A stretch of 64,000 bases of DNA. Source: Sphingobacterium sp. GVS05A. Lineage in GTDB: Bacteria > Bacteroidota > Bacteroidia > Sphingobacteriales > Sphingobacteriaceae. Below are positions 35,001 through 42,794 of the stretch, in pieces. The stretch lies in the NCBI RefSeq assembly GCF_019969845.1, contig NZ_JAHXYR010000012.1:62001-126000 (forward strand). The letters are read 5' to 3'. The notes under the pieces are model-generated. The model had not been told where the DNA came from and did no database searches. It saw only the letters and a program-made list of their open reading frames with translations. The stretch's first letter is position 1. Every line of letters begins with the position of its first letter. A program made the translations under genes and the position numbers.

Positions 35001-36449
35001 GATGCTGATGTTTTGCGTAAAGCGATGGGTAAAAAACAAAAGGCTGTACTTGATAAGATGAAGCCTAAGTTTGTTGCACAGGCGGAGGAAAAAGGACATA
35101 ATGCGAAAGTACTGGAGAAAATCTGGACTGACTGGGAAGCTTTTGCCAGTTATGCGTTCAATAAATCACACTCCACCTGTTATGCATGGGTAGCTTATCA
35201 GACAGCTTATCTAAAGGCGCATTTCCCTGCAGAGTACATGGCGGCAGTGCTTTCGAATAACATGAATGATATCAAGCAGGTTACATTCTTTATGGAGGAA
35301 TGTAAGCGTATGGGGTTGGAGGTGCTTGGTCCTGATGTGAACGAGTCTTACTATAAATTTACGGTAAATGAACGTGGAGCGATTCGATTTGGTATCGGTG
35401 CCGTTAAAGGTGTAGGTGCAGGTGCTGTAGATGCTATTGTGCAAACGAGACAATCTGGATTGTATAAATCTGTTTTTGATATGGCCAAGCGTATAGATTT
35501 ACGTGCGGTCAATAAAAAAGCTTTTGAGAGTTTGGCTTACGCCGGTGGTTTTGATAGTTTTGAAAGTACCCATCGTGCGCAGTATTTCCATACCGAGGAT
35601 AATTCAACAGGTATGGAGAAAGCAATCCGATTTGCGCAACGCTATAAAGAAAATGAAAACTCTGCACAGGCCAGCTTATTTGGTGCTGGTGAAGCTGCCG
35701 AACTACCGGAACCTGTATTAACACCTTGTCCACAATGGGGATTGATCGAGAAGCTTAAATACGAAAAAGATGTCATCGGTATATACCTGACAAGTCATCC
35801 GTTAGATACTTATCGGTTTGAGATCGAACATTTCTGTCATAATCCAGTGTCTGATCTCTCCCTGATTAACAAAGCAAAAGCTGCTGAAGTAGATGAAGAG
35901 ACATTACTCGAATTTAATCGTATCAAGAACAAAGAATTGGTTATTGGTGGGATTATAGCTTCGGCAAACCACCGTCTGACTAAAAACGGTAAGCCATTTG
36001 CATCTTTTATTATTGAGGATTATAGCGATTCTTACGATATGGCGGTGTTTGGTGAAGAGTATGTGAAATTAAAGGGGTATTTACAAGAGGGTTATTTCGT
36101 TCAATTGCGCGGATTGGTTCAGGAGCGTTTTAGACAGGTCGGAAACTGGGGTTTCGAATTAAGAAGTGTACAGTTGCTTTCTGAGCTCCGAGAAAAGATG
36201 GCGAAGAGTTTTACAATTAATATTCCTCTGCCGAAGTTGAATGAAGAATTCTTAGATGGCATTAAAGATATCTTGGCGCAGAACGAGATTGAAGGCGTTG
36301 TGCCAAATTGTCAATTGAAATTTAAAATCTGGGATCCTCAGGACGAAATCTCTGTCGAAATGCCAGCTAAAAGTCTGAAAATAAACCTCACAAATGAGTT
36401 TTTGGACTGTATAGATAAGTTTGAAGGGATTAATTACCGTTTGAACTAA
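32031..36449 (+). CDS. dnaE: DNA polymerase III alpha subunit with N-terminal exonuclease domain
   Basis: 1472 residues, about 300 longer than E. coli DnaE. Residues 1-190 form a DEDDh exonuclease (Asp6/Glu8 in DTETTG, Asp105 in NIGFDLN, His170 and Asp175 in HNATADVE), the epsilon-type proofreading fold. From about 258 the PHP domain starts (HLHNHSQFS, LTDHGNMMG). GPGRGSAAGS (644-653) and the catalytic PDIDIDFDD (685-693) define the palm. The HhH and OB parts follow, ending past residue 1400. It is the main replicative polymerase. It is monocistronic, with trxA 131 bases further on. Confidence 0.95.
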   Translation: MYIIFDTETTGLPKRWDAPITDTDNWPRCIQLAWQIHDEMGNLVEHQDFLIKPDGFDIPYDSEKIHGISTALAEEQGVPLQIALEKFNTALNKAKFVVGQNIGFDLNIMGCEFYRYGVDSKMASMPVLDTCTEVTADLLKIPGGRGGRYKLPNLTELHSYLFGVPFAEAHNATADVEATTRCFLELVRREVFTAEELQVDTGYFVDFKTNNPGPVPTAGLKHINLKAASDEIRKRAEPDDVRVVVDADTLSALKEAKFAHLHNHSQFSILQSTMSYDKLVSAAVKDNMPAVALTDHGNMMGAFEFVSRVIGHNKEVEAKNAEALENGEEPTGQLLKPIVGCEFFVCEDHKDKSRKDNGYQVVLLAKNKRGYHNLAKLASFAYTAGFYYVPRIDKNLILQYKEDIIVLSGNLQGEVPSKVLNIGENQAEEALQWWKEHFGEDFYLELMRHGQEDEDRVNQTLLKFARKYDVKVVATNNTYYEKKGDAHAHDILLCVKDGEKLSTPKGRGRGFRFGLPNQEYYFKSSDEMKTLFKDLPEAILNIQEILDKVEIFKLNRDVLLPKFDIPEEFQVAEDNEDGGKRGENKYLAHLCYVGAEKRYEEITDDIRERLDFELATIEKTGYPGYFLIVQDFIAAARDMGVSVGPGRGSAAGSAVAYCLGITNIDPIKYDLLFERFLNPDRVSMPDIDIDFDDEGRGRVMQYVINKYGASQVAQIITYGTMAAKSSIKDTARVLDLPLGDANEIAKLIPNLKLSKIFTLDDAGLKEKLRTEEIEAVNRLKSIADGAGLEAETIRQARVLEGSVRNTGIHACGVIITPDDITNFVPVSLAKDSDLYVTQFDNHVVESAGLLKMDFLGLKTLTLIKDTVENVKLSHGIVLDPDKFPIDDVLTYELFQRGETIGVFQYESPGMQKYMRDLKPTVFADLIAMNALYRPGPIEYIPSFIKRKHGIDPIVYDLDACEEYLKETYGITVYQEQVMLLSQKLAGFSKGDADVLRKAMGKKQKAVLDKMKPKFVAQAEEKGHNAKVLEKIWTDWEAFASYAFNKSHSTCYAWVAYQTAYLKAHFPAEYMAAVLSNNMNDIKQVTFFMEECKRMGLEVLGPDVNESYYKFTVNERGAIRFGIGAVKGVGAGAVDAIVQTRQSGLYKSVFDMAKRIDLRAVNKKAFESLAYAGGFDSFESTHRAQYFHTEDNSTGMEKAIRFAQRYKENENSAQASLFGAGEAAELPEPVLTPCPQWGLIEKLKYEKDVIGIYLTSHPLDTYRFEIEHFCHNPVSDLSLINKAKAAEVDEETLLEFNRIKNKELVIGGIIASANHRLTKNGKPFASFIIEDYSDSYDMAVFGEEYVKLKGYLQEGYFVQLRGLVQERFRQVGNWGFELRSVQLLSELREKMAKSFTINIPLPKLNEEFLDGIKDILAQNEIEGVVPNCQLKFKIWDPQDEISVEMPAKSLKINLTNEFLDCIDKFEGINYRLN

Positions 36450-36501
36450 TCTGGATTAGATTTTGTGTAATTAAGATTACAATTACATTGACAGTTGTTA
36501 C

Positions 36502-36509
36502 TATCTTTG
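36502..36509 (+). promoter_or_regulatory. -7 promoter element of trxA
   Basis: TATCTTTG, the same box as at rpmE, lies about 70 bases before the ATG at 36581. The -33 region is not a good match. Confidence 0.45.
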
Positions 36510-36580
36510 TTTATTGATTTTAGCAATTAAGTAGTATCATAAATATAACTTCGGTTTATAAAATTAAAAAGATTAAGATT

Positions 36581-36901
36581 ATGGCATTAGAAATTACAGA
36601 TAGCAACTTTGAAGAAGTTGTTTTGAAAGCGGACAAACCCGTATTAATTGATTTTTGGGCAGAATGGTGTGGTCCTTGTCGTATGGTTGGTCCTGTTGTT
36701 GAAGAATTAGCTAAAGATTACGAAGGTAAGGCTGTGATAGGAAAAGTAAACGTAGATGAAAATCCAGAGATTTCAGTTCGTTATGGTATCCGCAATATCC
36801 CTGCTTTATTGTTCTTCAAAAATGGAGAAATTGTAGATAAGCAAATTGGAGCAGTTCCAAAGTCTGTTTTAAATGAGAAATTAGAGAAGCAATTAGCATA
36901 A
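36581..36901 (+). CDS. trxA: Thioredoxin
   Basis: 106-residue cytosolic thioredoxin, the general dithiol reductant. The active site is WCGPC with Cys30 and Cys33, preceded by VLIDFWAEW. The cis-proline lies in NIPALLFFKNGE, and the C-terminal helix is normal. It has no signal peptide. It has its own -7 box and terminator, and so is probably monocistronic. Confidence 0.97.
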   Translation: MALEITDSNFEEVVLKADKPVLIDFWAEWCGPCRMVGPVVEELAKDYEGKAVIGKVNVDENPEISVRYGIRNIPALLFFKNGEIVDKQIGAVPKSVLNEKLEKQLA

Positions 36902-36919
36902 TAATTGTTGTTTTAACGT

Positions 36920-36953
36920 AAAGGATCTGGAATATTTTTATTTCAGGTCTTTT
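36920..36953 (+). terminator. Terminator of trxA
   Basis: A 14-base stem including G-T pairs (AAAGGATCTGGAAT with ATTTCAGGTCTTTT) surrounds ATTTTT and is followed by further T. Confidence 0.75.
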
Positions 36954-37086
36954 TTTTGTCTTGTCTTTTGTTTTTATGCTATTAAAGTTTGTTTTTTATG
37001 TGTATTTATTGTGTTTTGTTGACTTTTGCTTGTTTTTAGTGGTGTTATTTTTATTTTTTCTATTGTATTTTGATATTTTATGTGTT

Positions 37087-37120
37087 TTTATCAAAATAAA
37101 ATTGATTTTATTTTGATAAA
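37087..37120. repeat. 15-base A+T palindrome
   Basis: Perfect inverted repeat with arms 37087-37101 and 37106-37120 and a TTGA centre. It lies far from any start codon, in the T-rich noncoding stretch. Confidence 0.8.
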
Positions 37121-37258
37121 TGGATAATTTTTGCTTCTTTTGAATATGAAAACGAGATAAAAATGAATGTTTTATTGGTTTATTTGTTTTGTTTTTGGTT
37201 TTTTATTGATATTTTGATTTAAATAAAGATTTTCCCTTTCAAATACCCTAGATTATGC

Positions 37259-37290
37259 CTCGCGTTGTTCTCAGCAGCGCGAGTTTTTTG
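37259..37290 (+). terminator. Terminator-like hairpin with no upstream gene
   Basis: A 9-base stem CTCGCGTTG with CAGCGCGAG (loop TTCTCAG) is followed by TTTTTTG. trxA already has its own terminator 300 bases earlier, so the transcript ending here is unidentified. Confidence 0.7.
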
Positions 37291-37300
37291 TTTTAAGCAG

Positions 37301-37400
37301 GTAAGGTAAGGTAAGGTAAGGTAAGGTAAGGTAAGGTAAGGTAAGGTAAGGTAAGGTAAGGTAAGGTAAGGTAAGGTAAGGTAAGGTAAGGTAAGGTAAG
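37301..37400. repeat. Perfect (GTAAG)20 tandem array
   Basis: Twenty uninterrupted copies of GTAAG, exactly 100 bases, with no variant unit. On the plus strand every frame meets TAA; on the minus strand (CTTAC) no frame stops, but no ATG leads into it. It sits between the 3' ends of trxA and rplI. Confidence 0.97.
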
Positions 37401-37409
37401 AGACAAATA

Positions 37410-37440
37410 AAAAGCGGCTATCTATTAAATAGCCGCTTTT
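37410..37440 (-). terminator. Terminator of rpsF-rpsR-rplI
   Basis: A perfect 12-base stem AAAAGCGGCTAT with ATAGCCGCTTTT lies 25 bases beyond the rplI stop codon. Confidence 0.9.
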
Positions 37441-37465
37441 GTATGTTGTACCAAATAATATAAAA

Positions 37466-37909
37466 TTATTCAGCGATTACTTCGAAAGGAACTTGAACTT
37501 TAACTTCTTTGTGTAAGTTTAAGTTAGCGATATATTCACCTATTTCTTTAGGTTCAACTTCGAATGTAATACGACGACGATCTACATCAAAACCTTTTGC
37601 TTTCAACGCATCAGCAATTTGAATGCTATTTACTTTACCGAAGATTTTGCCAGATTCACCTGCTTTAGCACCAATCGAAAGTTTTACAGCTTCCAATTTA
37701 CCAGCTAATTCAGTAGCGTCTTTTTTGATTTTCTCTTGTTTGAACTGAGCTTGTTTGATGTTCTCAGCTAAAACTTTCTTTGCAGATTCAGTCGCTTGAA
37801 TAGCAAATCCTTGAGGGATTAAGTAGTTACGACCGAAACCTGGTTTTACATTAACGATATCGTTTTGCTCACCTAAGCCTTTGATATCTTGTTTTAAAAT
37901 TACTTCCAT
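37466..37909 (-). CDS. rplI: 50S ribosomal protein L9
   Basis: 147-residue L9, which binds 23S rRNA at the base of the L1 stalk. The N-terminal domain is MEVILKQDIKGLGEQNDIVNVKPGFGRNYLIPQGFA. A long connecting helix rich in K, E and A (about 42-75) and a C-terminal domain follow. It is third gene of the rpsF-rpsR-rplI operon, 15 bases after rpsR, and is followed by a terminator. Confidence 0.97.
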   Translation of the reverse strand: MEVILKQDIKGLGEQNDIVNVKPGFGRNYLIPQGFAIQATESAKKVLAENIKQAQFKQEKIKKDATELAGKLEAVKLSIGAKAGESGKIFGKVNSIQIADALKAKGFDVDRRRITFEVEPKEIGEYIANLNLHKEVKVQVPFEVIAE

Positions 37910-37924
37910 TTTCTATCGTCCTCC

Positions 37925-38188
37925 TTATTTAATTGCATCAGCTAAGTAAGGTAACAAACCGATGTGACGAGCACGTTTAACAGCTTGAGCTACTTTACGT
38001 TGAAATTTCAAAGATGTACCAGTTAAACGACGAGGTAAGATTTTACCTTGATCATTTACAAATTTCATCAAGAAGTTAGCATCTTTATAATCGATATATT
38101 TGATACCATTCTTTTTGAAACGACAGTATTTTTTACGGTTGTCCTCTACTTTAGGAGCAGTTACGTATTGGATATTTTCGTTAGCCAT
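37925..38188 (-). CDS. rpsR: 30S ribosomal protein S18
   Basis: 87-residue S18, which binds S6 in the platform of the small subunit. The core KKYCRFKKNGIKYIDYKD and KILPRRLTGTSLKFQRKVAQAVKRARHIGLLPY are diagnostic. Its ATG overlaps the TAA stop of rpsF by one base (TAATG), so translation is probably coupled, matching the known S6-S18 complex. Confidence 0.97.
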   Translation of the reverse strand: MANENIQYVTAPKVEDNRKKYCRFKKNGIKYIDYKDANFLMKFVNDQGKILPRRLTGTSLKFQRKVAQAVKRARHIGLLPYLADAIK

Positions 38189-38556
38189 TAGTTTGCGCCC
38201 TCCTCAGTTTTAGTTTCAGCTTTTTTGTTGAATGCACCGCTACGTTTTTTCTCGTTGTAAGCTCTAGCATGTTTGTCTAAACTTACAGTCAAGAAACGCA
38301 TAATGCGCTCATCACGTTTGTATTCAACCTCTAATTTGTTGATTAATTCACCTGGAGCCTTGAATTCAGTTAAGTGATAAAATCCAGTAGATTTTTTCTG
38401 GATTGGATACGCTAATTTTTTCAAACCCCAATTGTCTTCAGCGACAATCTCGGCTCCGCCTTCTGTTAAGATGTTTTTGAATTTTGCGATTACTTCTTTC
38501 GCAGCATCTTCAGAAAGCAACGGGGTAAGAACGATTACAGATTCGTACTGTTGCAT
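38188..38556 (-). CDS. rpsF: 30S ribosomal protein S6
   Basis: 122-residue S6. It begins MQQYESVIVLTPLLSEDAAKEVIAKFK, with NWGLKKLAYPIQKKSTGFYHLTEF in the middle and a charged C-terminal tail. It partners S18. It is the first gene of the operon, with a very good promoter (TTG-20-TACCTTTG) about 50 bases upstream. The one-base overlap with rpsR supports coupled translation. Confidence 0.97.
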   Translation of the reverse strand: MQQYESVIVLTPLLSEDAAKEVIAKFKNILTEGGAEIVAEDNWGLKKLAYPIQKKSTGFYHLTEFKAPGELINKLEVEYKRDERIMRFLTVSLDKHARAYNEKKRSGAFNKKAETKTEEGAN

Positions 38557-38602
38557 TTTGTTAATTAATTTTGTTATTTAAAATTCCACATTTGTGGAAG
38601 TG

Positions 38603-38633
38603 CAAAGGTAGGTATTATATTGTTATATTGCAA
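38603..38633 (-). promoter_or_regulatory. Promoter of rpsF-rpsR-rplI
   Basis: On the minus strand, TTG (38633-38631), exactly 20 bases, then TACCTTTG (38610-38603), followed by CA. This is one of the clearest Bacteroidota promoters in the window. Confidence 0.8.
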
Positions 38634-38647
38634 CGCCTTGAAGCAAA

Positions 38648-38681
38648 AAAGTTTAGACCTCAAGCGAGATCTAAACTTTTC
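38648..38681 (-). terminator. Terminator of dapA
   Basis: A hairpin with AAAGTTTAGACCTC pairing to GAGATCTAAACTTT (one mismatch), loop AAGC, lies 22 bases beyond the dapA stop. Confidence 0.8.
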
Positions 38682-38702
38682 AATAACAAACAAATTGATC
38701 AC

Positions 38703-39581
38703 TTAATTCAATTTGTGCATTTCTTCTGCTATCGCTACTTGTGTTTTTTCACTGATACCTACCAATGGAAGGCGTAAAGTGTCGTTACCGATACCTAATT
38801 TTTTAAGAATATATTTGACGCCAGCAGGATTTCCTTCCACAAAACAAAGATCTGTTATCTGGAGTAGATCGTTATGTATTGCTCTTGCTTCATGATAATT
38901 CCCTTCTGCACATAATTTTGCCAGCTTGGCAACGCGTTTTGGAAATGCATTTCCAACAACAGAGATAATGCCAGCAGCACCGAGTGCCATCATGGGTAAG
39001 GTCACCGGATCATCTCCGGAGATCAATAGAAAATCTGCCGGTTTGTCCCGTAAGATTTCGCTGAATTGAGCAAAATTGCCGGAAGCTTCTTTTATTGCAA
39101 CAATATTTGAAAAATCATTCGCCAAACGTAATGTCGTTTGTGCTGTCATATTGCTACCTGTACGGCCCGGTACATTATATAATATAATAGGTAAAGGGGA
39201 AACTTGCGCAATAGCCTTATAGTGCTGATAAATTCCTTCCTGTGTCGGTTTGTTATAATAAGGTGACACAGATAAAATGGCACAAAAACCAGTTGGATCG
39301 AAAGCTTTGATCTGTTCTACAATCTCTGCGGTATTGTTACCACCGATGCCAGCAACCAAAGGAAGTCTACCGTTCACGCGCTTGACAGTGAAATCCCAGA
39401 TACGCTTTCGTTCTTCTTTAGTTAATGTGGCAACTTCTCCAGTTGTACCTAAAGAAACCAAATAATCCATACCCTCGTTGATTTGCAAGTCAATGAGTTG
39501 ACCTAATGCCTCGAAATCAACAGATTCATCTGAGTTAAAAGGAGTGACCAATGCTACTCCTGCGCCGTGAAGCTCGTTCAT
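38703..39581 (-). CDS. dapA: 4-hydroxy-tetrahydrodipicolinate synthase
   Basis: 292-residue TIM-barrel aldolase. It condenses pyruvate and aspartate semialdehyde in the lysine and diaminopimelate pathway. Schiff-base Lys164 lies in VAIKEASG, catalytic Tyr135 in ILYNVPGRTG, and Thr46-Thr47 in LGTTGE. The N terminus HGAGVALVTPF is typical. It lies 37 bases after ligA on the same strand. Its product feeds DAP-type peptidoglycan, which fits the Mpl-like gene at 5 kb. Confidence 0.96.
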   Translation of the reverse strand: MNELHGAGVALVTPFNSDESVDFEALGQLIDLQINEGMDYLVSLGTTGEVATLTKEERKRIWDFTVKRVNGRLPLVAGIGGNNTAEIVEQIKAFDPTGFCAILSVSPYYNKPTQEGIYQHYKAIAQVSPLPIILYNVPGRTGSNMTAQTTLRLANDFSNIVAIKEASGNFAQFSEILRDKPADFLLISGDDPVTLPMMALGAAGIISVVGNAFPKRVAKLAKLCAEGNYHEARAIHNDLLQITDLCFVEGNPAGVKYILKKLGIGNDTLRLPLVGISEKTQVAIAEEMHKLN

Positions 39582-39618
39582 CTTGTTTTTGTATTTATAT
39601 AAATTTAATTAAAAAATC

Positions 39619-41634
39619 CTATTTGGCATGAATAAGGTCTAAGAGATCCTTTTCATTAATCATTGGGACACCTAATTTTTCTGCCTTCGCTAATTTAGAT
39701 GGTCCCATTTTATCTCCTGCAACCAGATAATTCAACTTTGCAGAAATGGAAGAAAGCATCTTGCCTCCATTGCTCTCAATCAGCTCAGCGAGCTGCTCCC
39801 TGGAATACTCAGCAAATACACCTGAAATCAAAAAGGTCTTTCCGCTGAGATTTTCGCTGGCCAGAATGATTTCCCTTTCCTCAATTTCCAAATTTAAGCC
39901 ATACTGTCTTAGGCTGATGAGTTGTTGCTGATGAATAGGGTTGTCTAAATATTCTTTAACACTCTCCGCGATACGGCGTCCGATATCTTGTACCGCTTCA
40001 ATTTCTTCCGTTGAAGCCTGAGCAAGGGCATCGATGTTCTTGAAATGCTGTGCTAGTTTTTTTGCGATTGTTTCGCCAACATGACGTATGCCCAAAGAAA
40101 ACAACACTTTCTCAAAAGGTTTCTCCTTTGATTTCTCAATGCCCGAAAGCATATTGTCTATGGATTTTTGGCCAAAGCGGTCGAGTTGCTGTAAGTCTTC
40201 CTGATGATCTTTTAGACCGTAGATATCGACGATATTATGCAATAGTCCTTTTTTGAAAAAGGTCTCTACTGTTTCATCGCCCATTCCCTCGATATCCATC
40301 ATCTTACGCCCGATAAAATGCTGCATTTTACCGACGATCTGTGGGGGGCATCCTGTTTCATTCGGACAGTAGTGAACTGCTTCACCTTCCTGTCTAATTA
40401 ATGTGGTGCCACATTCTGGACAGCTGTCCGGATAAATAAAGGCTGTCGTATCTGCTAATCTCTTTTCAAGGTTCACGCCAATGATTTTTGGGATGATTTC
40501 TCCACCTTTTTCTACATAAACGGTATCACCTTGATGTAAATCTAATCGTGCAATTTCATTGGCATTGTGCAGTGAAGCGCGTTTGACCGTGGTCCCCGCT
40601 AACAATACAGGTTGAAGGTTAGCAACAGGAGTGACCGCTCCGGTACGCCCAACCTGATAGCTAATAGTATTTAGTGTTGTCTCAACACGTTCGGCTTTGA
40701 ATTTATAGGATATCGCCCATCTTGGGTTTTTCGCCGTAAAACCTAAATCTTCCTGTTGGGCATAATCATTCACTTTGATGACGATACCGTCGATTTCATA
40801 GCCGAGATTATGTCGTTCGGTGTCCCAATAGTCAATGAATTCAAAGACATCAGCTAGTGTACTACATTTTCTTGTATGTTCACAGACAGGAAAGCCCCAG
40901 TCTTTCACTTGTTCAAGGCTGTTCCAGTGATCGTGAAATAAATTGGTTCTATTGTCACAATACAAGAAGTATAGAAAACAATCCAAGGGCCTTTTGGCAA
41001 CCTCCGCTGAATCCTGAAGTTTTATCGTACCCGAAGCGAAATTGCGCGGATTGGCATAAGTCTGCTCTTCATTCTCTTCACGTTCCTTGTTTAGACGTAA
41101 AAAGGCGGATTTATGCATAAATATCTCCCCACGAATTTCAAACTGTTGCGGGTAGTCGCCCTCTTTGAGTCTGATTGGAATGGAGCGAATCGTTTTGACA
41201 TTACTTGTCACAACATCACCCTGTGTTCCATCGCCACGGGTAACTGCTTTGCTCAGTACTCCGTTTTCATAGGTGAGGCTGATGGAGAGGCCGTCGAATT
41301 TTAATTCACAGACATACTCAAACTGATCGCCTATGATCTTGCGGATTCGCTGATCAAAGTCAAACAGCTCTTCCTGGCTGTAAGTATTGCCCAATGAAAG
41401 CATGGGCCAACGATGTTTCTCTGTTTGGAATTTAGATGTGATATCGCCACCGACGCGTTGTGTAGGTGAGTTTGGATCGGCAAATTCCGGATATTGACGT
41501 TCCAGTGCTTCGAGTTCCTTTAATTTGAGATCGAAGTCATAATCTGAAATAAGACTATTCGCCAATACATAGTATTGATAGTTGTAATGATTAAGTTCTG
41601 CTGTTAAGTCTTTTATCTTTTTTTCAATATCCAT
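39619..41634 (-). CDS. ligA: NAD-dependent DNA ligase
   Basis: About 671 residues. The AMP-accepting Lys112 lies in ELKFDGLSI. Domain order is Ia (1-65), adenylation, OB fold, a four-cysteine zinc finger (CPECGTTL with CPNETGCP), helix-hairpin-helix repeats and a C-terminal BRCT (from about 590). It seals nicks in replication and repair. ATG at 41634 (MDIEKKIKDL) is preferred over 41643, since a TAATTTTG promoter box at 41655-41648 would put the transcript start near 41642. dapA follows after 37 bases. Confidence 0.95.
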   Translation of the reverse strand: MDIEKKIKDLTAELNHYNYQYYVLANSLISDYDFDLKLKELEALERQYPEFADPNSPTQRVGGDITSKFQTEKHRWPMLSLGNTYSQEELFDFDQRIRKIIGDQFEYVCELKFDGLSISLTYENGVLSKAVTRGDGTQGDVVTSNVKTIRSIPIRLKEGDYPQQFEIRGEIFMHKSAFLRLNKEREENEEQTYANPRNFASGTIKLQDSAEVAKRPLDCFLYFLYCDNRTNLFHDHWNSLEQVKDWGFPVCEHTRKCSTLADVFEFIDYWDTERHNLGYEIDGIVIKVNDYAQQEDLGFTAKNPRWAISYKFKAERVETTLNTISYQVGRTGAVTPVANLQPVLLAGTTVKRASLHNANEIARLDLHQGDTVYVEKGGEIIPKIIGVNLEKRLADTTAFIYPDSCPECGTTLIRQEGEAVHYCPNETGCPPQIVGKMQHFIGRKMMDIEGMGDETVETFFKKGLLHNIVDIYGLKDHQEDLQQLDRFGQKSIDNMLSGIEKSKEKPFEKVLFSLGIRHVGETIAKKLAQHFKNIDALAQASTEEIEAVQDIGRRIAESVKEYLDNPIHQQQLISLRQYGLNLEIEEREIILASENLSGKTFLISGVFAEYSREQLAELIESNGGKMLSSISAKLNYLVAGDKMGPSKLAKAEKLGVPMINEKDLLDLIHAK

Positions 41635-41762
41635 CGCCAACATGTTGCAAAATTACAAATAAAAAGTACGTTTAAATAAAATAAATAAAGAATCTTGTTG
41701 TAAAGAGTGCCTTATTTCTAAAATGCGTTTTTGTGCATTTTAAGATGCGGACTTCAAATGCC

Positions 41763-42794
41763 TTATTTGAAATCCTTTGGATTCAATTGCGAAAATTTAT
41801 GTTTATTATTCGTGTAAAAATCAATAATAATTGAATTATTATACTGTCCCGTCTGGTTTTCTGTCGCTGTATATTTCTTTCGTTTTCTAGCATTTTTAAA
41901 AATGTTTAGGAAGAAATACTGATGTGCGCGACTGATCGCCCATGCATCTTTCGGCTTTCGGTCAATTAGAAACTTCATCAATGCTGCTAAATCAAACCAA
42001 AGGCGTAAGAAAATTATCCAAATTGCTTTACCCAAAGGTAGGTTCTTTTGCAGCATAACCAGATTATTCCTAAAGTTCAGGTAGGTCTTCTTAGGGTTGC
42101 TGGCATTTAATGTCCCACCGCCTACATGATAGACAACGGACGTTGGACAGTAACCTATACTATAGCCCATCTTTTTCAATCGCCAGCATAGATCAATTTC
42201 CTCCATATGAGCAAAGAAATCTTCATCTAAACCATTCGCTTCTTTCCAGGCTTTTTCTCGGATGAAAAGCGCGGCACCTGATGCCCAGAAAATCTCAGAT
42301 TCCTGATTGTACTGGTCATGGTCTTCCTCAACTTCGTGTAAAATCCTTCCTTTACAAAAAGGAAAACCGAAATAGTCCAGATAGCCTCCGGCGGCACCGG
42401 CATGCTCAAATTTATCTTTATTATGAAAGGATAGTATCTTGGGTTGTGCGGCAGCAATACCCGGGGTACGCTCCATATAAGCAATAACAGGCTCTATCCA
42501 GTTTTGGCTGACTTCTACATCTGAATTTAACAAGACATAATAATCCGCATCTACACGTTCCAGGACTTTGTTGTATCCACCAGCAAATCCATAATTCTTG
42601 TCGTTTTCAAGAATGGTAATAGTGGGATAGTACTGCTTGACAAATAGAATAGAATCATCATCCGATGCATTGTCACCAATGACGAATTCAATATTTGGAT
42701 AAGAACTGTTGTAGACGGAAGGTAAGAATTTCTCCAGGAAGAAACGACCATTCCAGTTCAATATGACAACAGCTACTTTTGGTAATTTACTCAT
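41763..42794 (-). CDS. Glycosyltransferase family 2 protein
   Basis: 343 residues. The GT-A fold is shown by VAVVILNWNG (7-16), DNASDD (41-46), and LLNSDVE with the metal-binding Asp92. ASGAALFIREKAW and DEDFFAHMEEIDLCWRLKKMG are typical of rhamnosyl- and similar surface-polysaccharide transferases. A membrane-associating helix may lie near 265-285. The donor and acceptor are unknown. Its start overlaps the end of the upstream acyltransferase gene by 4 bases (ATGA), pointing to a lipid or cell-envelope glycan role. Confidence 0.88.
   Translation of the reverse strand: MSKLPKVAVVILNWNGRFFLEKFLPSVYNSSYPNIEFVIGDNASDDDSILFVKQYYPTITILENDKNYGFAGGYNKVLERVDADYYVLLNSDVEVSQNWIEPVIAYMERTPGIAAAQPKILSFHNKDKFEHAGAAGGYLDYFGFPFCKGRILHEVEEDHDQYNQESEIFWASGAALFIREKAWKEANGLDEDFFAHMEEIDLCWRLKKMGYSIGYCPTSVVYHVGGGTLNASNPKKTYLNFRNNLVMLQKNLPLGKAIWIIFLRLWFDLAALMKFLIDRKPKDAWAISRAHQYFFLNIFKNARKRKKYTATENQTGQYNNSIIIDFYTNNKHKFSQLNPKDFK

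Larger units (their letters stand above)
36902..37465. other. Noncoding region with low-complexity T-rich stretch, palindrome and pentamer array
   Basis: There is no plausible gene in this 564-base gap between convergent transcription units. In order it holds the trxA terminator, a strongly T-rich plus strand to about 37250 with a 15-base palindrome, a second terminator-like hairpin at 37259-37290, the (GTAAG)20 array, and the rpsF operon terminator. Confidence 0.7.

Noticed and set aside
37301..37400. The GTAAG array as a CRISPR or as coding sequence on the minus strand.
   Set aside because: The units are contiguous 5-mers without spacers, and no ATG start leads into the open minus-strand frame (repeat LTLPY).
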